This document shows, one piece after another, positions 48,824 to 56,840 of a stretch of 64,000 bases of DNA. Numbering within the stretch: the first letter of the stretch is position 1; the number at the start of each line of letters is the position of its first letter. The notes beneath the pieces were generated by a model. The model ran no database searches, was not told the DNA's origin, and was given only the letters and a program-made list of their open reading frames with translations. The position numbers and the translations under genes were made by a program. Source of the DNA: Pelomonas dachongensis (GTDB taxonomy: Bacteria; Pseudomonadota; Gammaproteobacteria; Burkholderiales; Burkholderiaceae_C); assembly GCF_043555865.1 (NCBI RefSeq), contig NZ_JBIGHY010000001.1, positions 974,580 to 1,038,579 on the forward strand, written 5' to 3'.

Positions 48824-49627
48824 ATGAGAAAACTGGTCCTGCTCGCCCTTCCCGCGGCCGCTGCGCTGCTGCTCGCCAGCTGCGGCAAGTCGTCCACCTC
48901 GCTGGGCGAGGGCGGCTCGGTCATCAGCGGCTCGGCCGGGCCAGCCGGCGCCGCCAAGGCCAGCCGCGAGTTGGTCAAGTGCGACGCACCGGTGGCGACG
49001 CTGGCGCTGATCGAGAACCCCAACGGCTACGCCTATTCCAGCAGCTACCACCTGCCGTCCAGTCCCGTGCCGCTGGTGCGGCTGCTGGCGCAGCAAAGCG
49101 GCTGCTTCCGCGTGGTGGACCGCTCGGCCGGCCTGAAGGCCACCGTGCGCGAGCAGGAGCTGAAGGAGGCCGGCGTGTTGCGCCAACAGGGCAACACGGT
49201 GGGGAAGGGCAAGGGCTACGAGGCGCAGTACAGCCTGACGCCCAGCCTCACGTTCAGCGAGCAGGACGCCGGCCGGCAGATCGGCGGCATCTTGCAGGCC
49301 ATTCCCTACCTGAACAAGCTCGTGGGCGCGGCCGAGCAGGTCAAGCTCAAGCAGGCACAGGCCGCGCTGCTGTTGACCGACAACGAGACCACCGAGCAGG
49401 TCGCTGCTTCCACCGGTTCGGTGGAGGTGGCCGACCTGGGCGTGGGCGGCGCGCTGGTGGGCAAGCTGGGCGGCGCGGCGGGTGCCGGCTGGAGCAATTC
49501 CAACGAGGGCAAGGTCATTGCGGCCGCCTTCATGGACGCGCATAACCAGCTGGTCACGCAGGTGCGCGAGCTGCAGGCCAAGGAGCTGCCGCCCGAGGTG
49601 GCCAAGCGCGCCCGCCAGGGCGGTTGA
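48824..49627 (+). CDS. CsgG/HfaB-like lipoprotein
   Basis: A 267-residue lipoprotein. The signal MRKLVLLALPAAAALLLASC has a lipobox with the lipidated cysteine at position 20. The mature part contains LVRLLAQQSGCFRVVDRS and YSLTPSLTFSEQDAG, a strand-helix layout like CsgG-type export-pore lipoproteins, and ends with a helical MDAHNQLVTQVRELQA. The CsgG assignment comes from pattern only. It lacks adjacent curli-like genes and may be an unrelated envelope lipoprotein. Confidence 0.55.
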   Translation: MRKLVLLALPAAAALLLASCGKSSTSLGEGGSVISGSAGPAGAAKASRELVKCDAPVATLALIENPNGYAYSSSYHLPSSPVPLVRLLAQQSGCFRVVDRSAGLKATVREQELKEAGVLRQQGNTVGKGKGYEAQYSLTPSLTFSEQDAGRQIGGILQAIPYLNKLVGAAEQVKLKQAQAALLLTDNETTEQVAASTGSVEVADLGVGGALVGKLGGAAGAGWSNSNEGKVIAAAFMDAHNQLVTQVRELQAKELPPEVAKRARQGG

Positions 49628-49645
49628 GGTCGCTATGCTTTGGCT

Positions 49646-50119
49646 ATGCAGTTGGCCAAGCCCTTCAAGATTCCCGAATCGGTCCTCGTCGTCATCCACA
49701 CCGCCGATCTGCAGGTCCTGCTGATCGAGCGTGCCGACCATCCCGGGTTCTGGCAGAGCGTGACGGGCTCCCGCGAGAGCCTCGACGAACCGCTGGCCGA
49801 GACTGCCCGGCGCGAAGTGCTGGAGGAGACCGGCTTCGCTGCCGACGCGCCCGGCAGCGAGCTGCGCGACTGGCAGCTCGCCAACGTCTACGAGATCTAC
49901 CCGCGCTGGCGGCACCGTTATGCGCCGGGTGTCACGCACAACACCGAACACGTCTTCGGCCTACAAGTGCCTGCGGCGCTGGCGCCCATTTTGGCCCCGC
50001 GCGAGCACCTATCGTGGGTCTGGTTGCCCTGGCAGGAGGCGGCTGACCGCTGCTTCTCGCCGTCCAACGCGGAGGCCGTGCTGCAACTGCCCCGCTTCAG
50101 CCGCGCTCCGATGTCATGA
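49646..50119 (+). CDS. nudB: Dihydroneopterin triphosphate diphosphatase (Nudix)
   Basis: A 157-residue Nudix hydrolase of folate synthesis. The Nudix box G-x5-E-x7-R-E-x2-E-E-x-G is present as GSRESLDEPLAETARREVLEETGF in parts, along with PGFWQSVTGS and HNTEHVFGLQVP, typical of NudB. ATG 49646 is used; a TTG two codons earlier is an alternative. Its stop overlaps the next gene's ATG (ATGA). Confidence 0.88.
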   Translation: MQLAKPFKIPESVLVVIHTADLQVLLIERADHPGFWQSVTGSRESLDEPLAETARREVLEETGFAADAPGSELRDWQLANVYEIYPRWRHRYAPGVTHNTEHVFGLQVPAALAPILAPREHLSWVWLPWQEAADRCFSPSNAEAVLQLPRFSRAPMS

Positions 50120-50907
50120 CCCCCGTTGCCCGTCCTACTCCCCATGCCCCCGGCGATGTGCTGCGGGTGGCCACCTACAACATCCACAAGGGTGTGCGTG
50201 GCCTCGGCCCCGCCAGGCGCCTGGAAATCCACAACCTGCAAATGGGCGTCGAGGCGCTGGACGCCGATATCGTCTGCCTGCAGGAGGTGCGGCTGTTCCA
50301 CCACCGCGAGGCGGCTTACTTCGACCGCACCTGGTTCGGCTGGCCCGAGAAGGGTCAGGCCGACTTTCTGGCGCCCGATGGCTACGAAGTGGCCTACCGC
50401 ACCAACGCGACGACCAAGTTCGGCGAGCATGGCAACGCGCTGCTGTCGCGCTGGCCCATCGGCGACATTGGCCACCACGACGTGTCCGACCATAAGTTCG
50501 AGCAGCGCGGCCTGCTGCATGTGCCCGTGCGCTGGCAGGGGCGGGAGGTGCATGTCGTCGTCGCGCACTTCGGCCTGATTCATTCCAGCCGACTGCGGCA
50601 GGTGGAGCGGCTGTCGACCTTCGTGCGCGAGCATGTGCCGGACGGCGCACCGGTGCTGGTGGCGGGTGACTTCAACGACTGGGGCGAACGCCTGGATGCG
50701 TCCATGCGCACGCACGGCTGGCGCCGCGCCGCTGCACCGAATGGCCGCGCCCGTGCGGCCACCTTCCCGTCGCGTCTGCCGGTGTTCACGCTGGACCGCG
50801 TCTACATGCGGGGCCTGCGCTGCACCGGCGTGCAGGTGCCGCGCGGCGCGAGCTGGGCGCGCATGTCCGACCACCTGCCGCTGGTGGTGGAGCTGGCGCT
50901 GGAATGA
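50116..50907 (+). CDS. Endonuclease/exonuclease/phosphatase-family hydrolase
   Basis: A 263-residue EEP-fold hydrolase. The metal and catalytic motifs are RVATYNIHKGV, IVCLQEVRLF, VAGDFNDWGE and MSDHLPLVVEL in the correct order. It sits directly upstream of a cardiolipin synthase gene, a pairing frequent in proteobacteria (YbhP-YbhO), so a membrane-lipid-related role is possible. No signal peptide is evident. Confidence 0.88.
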   Translation: MTPVARPTPHAPGDVLRVATYNIHKGVRGLGPARRLEIHNLQMGVEALDADIVCLQEVRLFHHREAAYFDRTWFGWPEKGQADFLAPDGYEVAYRTNATTKFGEHGNALLSRWPIGDIGHHDVSDHKFEQRGLLHVPVRWQGREVHVVVAHFGLIHSSRLRQVERLSTFVREHVPDGAPVLVAGDFNDWGERLDASMRTHGWRRAAAPNGRARAATFPSRLPVFTLDRVYMRGLRCTGVQVPRGASWARMSDHLPLVVELALE

Positions 50908-50977
50908 GCCGCGCACGGCGGCCCGAAGGGGTTCATCCTCGCTCGGCGGGGCGGCGCGCAACGCCTGGGGTCCTCTG
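50904..50977 (+). repeat. Intercistronic repeat, copy C (EEP hydrolase / cardiolipin synthase)
   Basis: From ATGAGC at the stop codon to the GTG of the next gene this gap is exactly 74 nt, the same as copy A at 58021, and aligns to it without gaps at about 53 of 74 positions. The best block is CGCACGGCGGCCCGAAGGGG. The matched length supports GTG 50978 as the cardiolipin synthase start. Confidence 0.75.
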
Positions 50978-52240
50978 GTGAGGCGTCTGGGTTCGCGGCG
51001 TCGCAGCCGCCACTCGGCCGCCGACGCCGGCTTCGTCGGGGGCAACCACATCGACCTGCTGCGCGGCGGCGGGCAGCTGTTCCCGCGCATGCACGAGGCC
51101 ATCGCGCTGGCACGCCACGAGGTCTGGCTGGCCACCTACATCTTCCACAGCGACGAAACGTCGTTGGCGCTGGCCGATGCGCTGATCGCCGCCGACCAGC
51201 GGGGGGTGCGGGTGCGCGTCGTGGTGGACGGTTTCGGCAGCGGCGCCAGCCTGGCGGCGCTGCGGCAGCGCTTCGAGGGCACGGGCGTCGCGTTCGCGGT
51301 GTTCCGGCCGATGGACCGCTGGTGGCGTTGGTTCCAGCGCGGCCAGCTGCGCCGGTTGCACCAGAAACTGTGCGTGGTGGATGGCGAGGTCGCGTTCGTC
51401 GGCGGCATCAACGTCATTGACGACCTCTGCGACCTGCGCCACGGTGTCTGCGAGCAACCGCGGCTGGACTATGCGGTGGCCGTGCGCGGCGGGCTGGTGG
51501 ATGCGGTGAGCCAGTGCGTGCGCGCCATCTGGTCGCGCGCGTGGCTGGGGCGCGATCTCAACGATGCGCTGCTGGACTACGTGCCGCTGCGCCGCCGCTT
51601 CAGCCTGTGGCTGACGCAGATCTGGCGCGGCCCGCAGCGGCTGCCAGCCAGCGTGCCGCACCTGCCGCCGGTCTGCGCGGCCTTCGTCATGCGCGACAAC
51701 GTGCGCCGCCGCCGCACCATCGAGCACGCCTATGCCGATGCCATCCGCGCGGCGCGGCAGAGCGTGGACATCATCTGCCCCTACTTCTACCCGGGCCAGC
51801 GGCTGCGCGCGGCGCTGCGCGGAGCGGCACGGCGCGGTGTGCGCGTGCGGCTGCTGCTGCAGGGCAAGCTGGACTACCGCATCGCCGGCTGGGCCGCCGA
51901 GGCGCTGTATGCCGACCTGCTGCGCCACGGTATCGAGGTCTACGAGTACACGCCGGCCTTCCTGCACGCCAAGGTCGCAGTCGTCGACGACCACTGGGCC
52001 ACCGTGGGCAGCTCCAACATCGACCCGCTGTCGCTGCTAGTCAACCTGGAAGCCAACGTCGTCGTGCTGGACCGCCCCTTCGCGACGCGTTTGGCCGGCG
52101 AGATCGACATGGCCATCGCCGCGTCCGAGCGCGTCGGCGACCGCCGCGGCACCGGCTGGCGCGCGCTGCTGCACCGCGCGGTGGTGGTGTGGTTCGCCTA
52201 CGTGTTCCTGCGCGTGGCGGGCGCCGCAGGTCGTTACTGA
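50978..52240 (+). CDS. clsB: Cardiolipin synthase B-like phospholipase D-family protein
   Basis: A 420-residue enzyme with two HKD motifs, LHQKLCVVDGEVAFVGGIN and LHAKVAVVDDHWATVGSSNID, that joins phosphatidyl groups to make cardiolipin. No long N-terminal membrane anchors are present, as in ClsB/YbhO; one hydrophobic segment lies at the C-terminus (VVVWFAYVFLRVAGAAG). The start is GTG 50978, set by the conserved length of the preceding repeat. The final 7 bases overlap the convergent hutH. Confidence 0.85.
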   Translation: MRRLGSRRRSRHSAADAGFVGGNHIDLLRGGGQLFPRMHEAIALARHEVWLATYIFHSDETSLALADALIAADQRGVRVRVVVDGFGSGASLAALRQRFEGTGVAFAVFRPMDRWWRWFQRGQLRRLHQKLCVVDGEVAFVGGINVIDDLCDLRHGVCEQPRLDYAVAVRGGLVDAVSQCVRAIWSRAWLGRDLNDALLDYVPLRRRFSLWLTQIWRGPQRLPASVPHLPPVCAAFVMRDNVRRRRTIEHAYADAIRAARQSVDIICPYFYPGQRLRAALRGAARRGVRVRLLLQGKLDYRIAGWAAEALYADLLRHGIEVYEYTPAFLHAKVAVVDDHWATVGSSNIDPLSLLVNLEANVVVLDRPFATRLAGEIDMAIAASERVGDRRGTGWRALLHRAVVVWFAYVFLRVAGAAGRY

Positions 52241-53739
52241 GCGAAACACGGGGCGTGCTCTGCACGCAGCTGGCCTGCCTGCACCAACGCCGCTGCGCGC
52301 TCGATGTCCGGCGCCAGGTAGTGGTCGGCCGGCATGCTGGCGCAGTCGGCGCGCAGGCGCCGATGCAGCGCCTCCACCGGAGCCGAACTGGTCAGCGGAC
52401 GCAGGAAGTCGATGCCCTGCGCTGCGGCCAGCAGCTCGATGGCGACGATGTGCGACGTGTTGTCGAGCATCGCGTGCAGGCGGCGCGCGGCGAAGGTGGC
52501 CATCGACACGTGGTCTTCCTGGTTGGCGCTGGTCGGCAGGCTGTCCACGCTGGCCGGGTGGGCCAGGCTCTTGTTCTCGCTGGCCAGCGCAGCCGCGGTC
52601 ACGTGGGCGATCATGAAGCCGCTGTGCAGGCCGGCGTCGGCCGTCAGGAAGGGCGGCAGGCGCGAGATGCCTGGATCGATCAGCATCGCGATGCGGCGCT
52701 CGGCGATGGCGCCGACCTCGGCGATGGCCAGCGCGAGGTCGTCGGCCGCGAACGCGACGGGCTCGGCGTGGAAGTTGCCACCGGAGATCATGACGTCGTC
52801 GAAGACGAGCGGGTTGTCGGTCACGGCGTTGGCCTCGCGCACCAGCACCTCGGCGCTGTGCCGCGCCTGGTCCAGGCAGGCGCCCATGACCTGCGGCTGG
52901 CAGCGCAGGCAGTACGGGTCCTGCACGCGCTCGTCGCCTTCGCGGTGGGACTGGCGGATGACGCTGCCGGCAAGCAGCTCGCGGTAGACCGCGGCGACCT
53001 CGATCTGCCCCGGCTGCCCGCGCACCGCGTGGATGCGCGCATCGAACGGGCCGTCGCTACCACGTGCAGCGTCCAGCGTCATCGCGCCGCTGGCGAGCGC
53101 GGTCGCAAACAAGCCTTCGAAACGCAGCAGCGCGTGCAGCGCCAGTGCGGTGCTGGCCTGCGTGCCGTTGATGAGGGCCAGGCCCTCCTTGGCGGCCAGC
53201 GTCAGCGGCGGCAGGCCCAGCCGGGCCAGCTCGTCGCGCGCCGGCACGCGCTGGCCGGCCACCAGGGCCTCGCCTTCGCCCATCAGCGCCAGCGTCAGGT
53301 GGGCCAGCGGCGCCAGGTCGCCGCTGGCGCCCACCGAGCCCTGCGCGGGCACGTAGGGCACGAAGCCGGCGTTCAACGCATCCAGCAGCGACTGCACGAC
53401 CACGCCGCGCACGCCCGAGAAGCCTCGCGCCAGACTGCCGGCCTTGGTGGCTAGCATCAGCCGCACGACCTCGGGTGACATCGGCGCGCCGACGCCCACC
53501 GCGTGGCTGCGGATCAGGTTGAGCTGCAGTTGCGCGAGCTGGTCCTTGGCAATGCGCGTGCTGGCGAGCTTGCCGAAGCCGGTGTTGACGCCATAGACCG
53601 GCGCATCGCCCGCAGCGGCGGCGGCCACCAGCGCCGCGCTGGCGTCCACGGCGGACCAGTCATCGAGCTGCAACCGGGTGCGGCCTGCGGCGATGTCGGC
53701 CAGTTGGGCCAGCGTGAGTTGTCCGGGAATCAGTTTCAT
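52234..53739 (-). CDS. hutH: Histidine ammonia-lyase
   Basis: A 501-residue enzyme converting histidine to urocanate and ammonia. The Ala138-Ser139-Gly140 triad in GSVGASGDLAPLAH forms the MIO cofactor, with YGVNTGFGKLAS and HREGDERVQDPYCLRC as further family motifs. Start 53739 overlaps the hutU stop (ATGA), so it is translated with hutU. The length is normal. Confidence 0.97.
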   Translation of the reverse strand: MKLIPGQLTLAQLADIAAGRTRLQLDDWSAVDASAALVAAAAAGDAPVYGVNTGFGKLASTRIAKDQLAQLQLNLIRSHAVGVGAPMSPEVVRLMLATKAGSLARGFSGVRGVVVQSLLDALNAGFVPYVPAQGSVGASGDLAPLAHLTLALMGEGEALVAGQRVPARDELARLGLPPLTLAAKEGLALINGTQASTALALHALLRFEGLFATALASGAMTLDAARGSDGPFDARIHAVRGQPGQIEVAAVYRELLAGSVIRQSHREGDERVQDPYCLRCQPQVMGACLDQARHSAEVLVREANAVTDNPLVFDDVMISGGNFHAEPVAFAADDLALAIAEVGAIAERRIAMLIDPGISRLPPFLTADAGLHSGFMIAHVTAAALASENKSLAHPASVDSLPTSANQEDHVSMATFAARRLHAMLDNTSHIVAIELLAAAQGIDFLRPLTSSAPVEALHRRLRADCASMPADHYLAPDIERAAALVQAGQLRAEHAPCFAQ

Positions 53740-55421
53740 AGCGAAGGCAGGTTCAGTTCGTTCTCGCGGGCGCAGGCGACGGCCGTGTCGTAGCCGGCGT
53801 CGGCATGGCGCATGACGCCGGTGGCGGGGTCGTTCCACAACACGCGCGAGAGTCGCCGGGCGGCGGCGGCGGTGCCATCGGCCACGATAACGACGCCCGA
53901 ATGCTGCGAGTAGCCCATGCCCACGCCGCCGCCGTGGTGCAGGCTGACCCAGGTGGCGCCGCCGGCGGTGTTCAGCAGCGCGTTCAGCAGCGGCCAGTCG
54001 GACACGGCATCCGAGCCGTCGCGCATGCCCTCGGTCTCGCGGTTGGGTGATGCGACGGAGCCGCTGTCCAGGTGGTCGCGGCCGATGGCGACGGGTGCCT
54101 TCAACTCGCCATTCTTCACCATCTCGTTGAACGCCAGGCCGGCGAGGTGGCGCTCGCCCAGACCCAGCCAGCAGATGCGGGCCGGCAGGCCCTGGAAGGC
54201 GATGCGTTCCGCGGCCATGCTCAGCCAGCGATGCAGCGCCACATGCTGCGGGAACAGCTCCTTCAGCTTCGCATCGGTCTTGTGGATGTCCTCCGGGTCA
54301 CCTGACAGCGCCACCCAGCGGAACGGGCCTTTGCCCTCGCAGAACAGCGGCCGCACGTAGGCGGGCACGAACCCGGGGAAGTCGAAGGCGTTGGCCACGC
54401 CCTGGTCCTTGGCGACCTGGCGGATGTTGTTGCCGTAGTCCACCGTCGGGATCCCTTGCGTCTTGAACGCCAGCATGGCCTGCACGTGCGTGGCACAGCC
54501 GGTGGCAGCGGCGGCGCGCAGTTCGGCATGGCGGGCCGGATCGGCGCCAGCCGCCTTCCACTGCTCGACGCTCCAGCCCGGCGGGCAGTAGCCGTGGATG
54601 AGGTCATGAGCGCTGGTCTGGTCGGTCACCAGGTCGGGCCGAATTTGTCCATTTGCGCCGCGCTTCACCAGCTCGGGCAGGATCTCGGCCGCGTTGCCCA
54701 GCAGCGCGATGGACTTGGCCTCGCCGGTCGCCGTGTACTTGGCGATGCGGGCCAGCGCGTCGCCAAGATCCGTGGCTTGCTCATCCACGTAGCGCGTCTT
54801 CAGGCGGAAATCGATGCGCGACTGCTGGCATTCGATGGTCAGCGAACAGAAGCCCGCAAACGTGGCCGCCAGCGGCTGCGCGCCGCCCATGCCACCGAGG
54901 CCGGCCGTCAGAATCCAGCGGCCGGCGGCCACGCCGCCGTAGTGCTGGCGCGCCGCCTCGGCGAAGGTCTCGAACGTGCCCTGCACGATGCCCTGGCTGC
55001 CGATGTAGATCCAGCTGCCAGCTGTCATCTGGCCGTACATCATCAGACCCTTGCGGTCCAGCTCGTGGAAGTGTTCCCACGTGGCCCAGGCCGGCACCAG
55101 GTTGGAGTTGGCCAGCAGCACGCGCGGCGCATCGGCATGCGTGCGGAATACACCCACCGGCTTGCCGGACTGGATCAGCAATGTCTCGTCGTCGCCCAGC
55201 TCTCGCAAGGCCTTGCAGATGGCGTCAAACGCCTCCCAGCTGCGCGCTGCCTTGCCAATGCCGCCGTAGACGACCAACGCGTCCGGGTTCTCGGCCACGG
55301 CAGGGTCGAGGTTGTTCTGCAGCATGCGGTAGGCGGCCTCCGTGAGCCAGCTCTTGCAGTGCAGCTGCGTGCCGGTGGGCGCCTGAACGGGACGTGACGC
55401 GGGGCAGGGCAGGGTGGTCAT
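53736..55421 (-). CDS. hutU: Urocanate hydratase
   Basis: A 561-residue NAD-dependent enzyme converting urocanate to imidazolonepropionate. The NAD-binding loop is in LTAGLGGMGGAQPLAA, with the YGGIGKAARSWEAFDAI N-terminal block and CWLGLGERHLAGLAFNEMV near the active site. Start 55421 is preceded by GGAGACCCC. The promoter and HutC-type operator lie within 60 bp upstream and are shared with the divergent hutC. Confidence 0.97.
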   Translation of the reverse strand: MTTLPCPASRPVQAPTGTQLHCKSWLTEAAYRMLQNNLDPAVAENPDALVVYGGIGKAARSWEAFDAICKALRELGDDETLLIQSGKPVGVFRTHADAPRVLLANSNLVPAWATWEHFHELDRKGLMMYGQMTAGSWIYIGSQGIVQGTFETFAEAARQHYGGVAAGRWILTAGLGGMGGAQPLAATFAGFCSLTIECQQSRIDFRLKTRYVDEQATDLGDALARIAKYTATGEAKSIALLGNAAEILPELVKRGANGQIRPDLVTDQTSAHDLIHGYCPPGWSVEQWKAAGADPARHAELRAAAATGCATHVQAMLAFKTQGIPTVDYGNNIRQVAKDQGVANAFDFPGFVPAYVRPLFCEGKGPFRWVALSGDPEDIHKTDAKLKELFPQHVALHRWLSMAAERIAFQGLPARICWLGLGERHLAGLAFNEMVKNGELKAPVAIGRDHLDSGSVASPNRETEGMRDGSDAVSDWPLLNALLNTAGGATWVSLHHGGGVGMGYSQHSGVVIVADGTAAAARRLSRVLWNDPATGVMRHADAGYDTAVACARENELNLPSL

Positions 55422-55444
55422 GGGGTCTCCTGGAACTGCGGCGC

Positions 55445-55473
55445 ACTCTAGTTGTCTATACAAGTCAAGTCAA
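55445..55473 (-). promoter_or_regulatory. hutUH promoter
   Basis: On the minus strand: -35 TTGACT (complement of 55468-55473), a 17-bp spacer and -10 TAGAGT (complement of 55445-55450). The spacer contains the HutC-type operator, so a bound repressor would block polymerase. Confidence 0.6.
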
Positions 55474-55477
55474 CTAG
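55448..55477. promoter_or_regulatory. HutC-type operator within a 30-bp inverted repeat
   Basis: The core TTGTCTATACAA (55452-55463) closely resembles the TTGTAT-ATACAA palindrome bound by HutC-like GntR repressors. It lies inside outer arms CTAGTTG (55448-55454) and CAACTAG (55471-55477). It serves both hutU (minus) and hutC (plus). On the plus strand TTGTCT (55452) and TAGCAT (55475-55480) with a 17-bp spacer would place a start point at about the hutC ATG. Confidence 0.7.
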
Positions 55478-55486
55478 CATGCGGCC

Positions 55487-56218
55487 ATGCCACGCACCGC
55501 CCGCACGTCCACAACAAGTCCAGAGCCACAGTACCTCAAGGTCAAGAACCACCTGCGCGAAGGCATCGCCAGCAGCCACTGGGTAGCGGGTGACCTGCTG
55601 CCCAGCGAGGGCGCGTTGGTGGCGCAGTTCGAGGTCAGCCGCATGACGGTGAACCGCGCGCTGCGCGAGCTGGTGCAGGACGGGCTGATCGAGCGCGTGC
55701 AGGGCGTGGGCAGCTTCGTCGCGCAGCTGCACCGCATCTCGTCGACGCTGAACGTGCGCGACGTGCATGAGGAGATCGTCGAGCGCGGCGGCCAGCACGA
55801 GGCGCGCGTGCATGCGCTCGTCAAGGGCAGGGCCACGCCGCAGCAGGCTGCCGAGCTGGGCCTGAAGCGTGGCGCGCCGGTGTTCCTGAGCCTCATCGTG
55901 CACCTGGAGAACGGCCAGCCCATTCAATGCGAGGAGCGCGCCGTCAACCCGGCCTGCGCGCCGGACTACCTGGCGCAGGACTTCTCGCGCATCACGCCCA
56001 CGCACTACCTGCTGAACGTGGCGCCGCTGTCGGAGGCGCGCTACATGATCGAGGCCGCGCTGCCCGGAGAGGTGGAGGCCAAGTTGCTGGGAATTCACCG
56101 GCGCGACCCGTGCCTGGTGGTTAAGCGCATCACTTACAGCCGCGGCGTGGCCGTCACCAGCGTCAAGCTGACCCACCCCGGCTCTCGTTACCAATTGCAA
56201 GGGAGCTTCTCGGCATGA
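55487..56218 (+). CDS. hutC: Histidine utilization repressor HutC (GntR/HutC family)
   Basis: A 243-residue transcription factor. The N-terminal GntR winged helix (about 15-80) has LPSEGALVAQFEVSRMTVNRALREL, and the C-terminal UTRA ligand domain (about 95-240) has FLSLIVHLENGQPIQCEER and YMIEAALPGEVEAKLL. In relatives urocanate releases it from hut operators. It diverges from hutU and leads the plus-strand group hutC-hutD-hutI-hutG-hutF, so it is probably autoregulated. Confidence 0.95.
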   Translation: MPRTARTSTTSPEPQYLKVKNHLREGIASSHWVAGDLLPSEGALVAQFEVSRMTVNRALRELVQDGLIERVQGVGSFVAQLHRISSTLNVRDVHEEIVERGGQHEARVHALVKGRATPQQAAELGLKRGAPVFLSLIVHLENGQPIQCEERAVNPACAPDYLAQDFSRITPTHYLLNVAPLSEARYMIEAALPGEVEAKLLGIHRRDPCLVVKRITYSRGVAVTSVKLTHPGSRYQLQGSFSA

Positions 56219-56231
56219 GGAAACCCGCCCT

Positions 56232-56254
56232 GAGCTGCGGAAAATGCGCAGCTC
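56232..56254 (+). other. Hairpin between hutC and hutD
   Basis: GAGCTGCG (56232-56239) and CGCAGCTC (56247-56254) form a perfect 8-bp stem with loop GAAAATG. There is no U-tract, so it probably sets relative expression or mRNA stability instead of ending transcription; this is inference. Confidence 0.35.
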
Positions 56255-56291
56255 GCCAGCCGGCGGAACTCAAGCAGTGCGAGGTTAGAAC

Positions 56292-56840
56292 ATGAGTTGG
56301 AGCAAGGTCAGCGCGGCAGACGTGCAGCCGCAGGCCTGGAAGAACGAGGGCGGGACCACCCGTGAGCTGCTCGCCTGGCCGCACGCGCACGACTGGGCGC
56401 TGCGCGTCAGCGTCGCCAGCGTCGAGCGCGACGGGCCGTTCTCGGCCTTCCCCGGCGTGCACCGCTGGCTGGCGGTCATCCGTGGCGCGGGCCTGCGGCT
56501 GTTCGACTGGCCGCAGAGCATCGGCGACGACCCGTTGCGTTTCGAAGGTGGCCTGGCGCCATCGGCGGAGCTGATCAAGGGCCGCACCGAGGTGCTGAAC
56601 ATCATGGAGCGCCGTGGCAACCTGGAGGTCGAGCCGGCCAGCCACGTGCTGATGCCGCGCACATCCTGGGTGGGGCTGTTCACGGTCGAGGGCGGGCTGC
56701 TGGAGCATGGCGCCCGCGCGATGCCGCTGGCGCCGCTGACACTGGCATGGTGCGAGGCGCCGGCCATCCAGAGCTGCGTGTTCACCGGCCCTGATGCCAG
56801 CGGCAGCCACGCCTGGTGGCTGAGCTGGAGCGATGAATGA
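56292..56840 (+). CDS. hutD: HutD/Ves-family cupin-like protein
   Basis: A 182-residue protein opening MSWSKVSAADVQPQAWKNEGGTTRELL, the hallmark of HutD (WKNGGGxTRE), and containing DWALRVSVASVERDGPFSAFPGV. HutD modulates hut expression in Pseudomonas, possibly by buffering an intermediate, but its biochemistry is unresolved. Its stop overlaps the hutI ATG. Confidence 0.93.
   Translation: MSWSKVSAADVQPQAWKNEGGTTRELLAWPHAHDWALRVSVASVERDGPFSAFPGVHRWLAVIRGAGLRLFDWPQSIGDDPLRFEGGLAPSAELIKGRTEVLNIMERRGNLEVEPASHVLMPRTSWVGLFTVEGGLLEHGARAMPLAPLTLAWCEAPAIQSCVFTGPDASGSHAWWLSWSDE

Noticed and set aside
51514..53454. 646-codon plus-strand frame crossing clsB and hutH
   Set aside because: It spans two well-supported genes on opposite strands and has no family motifs.
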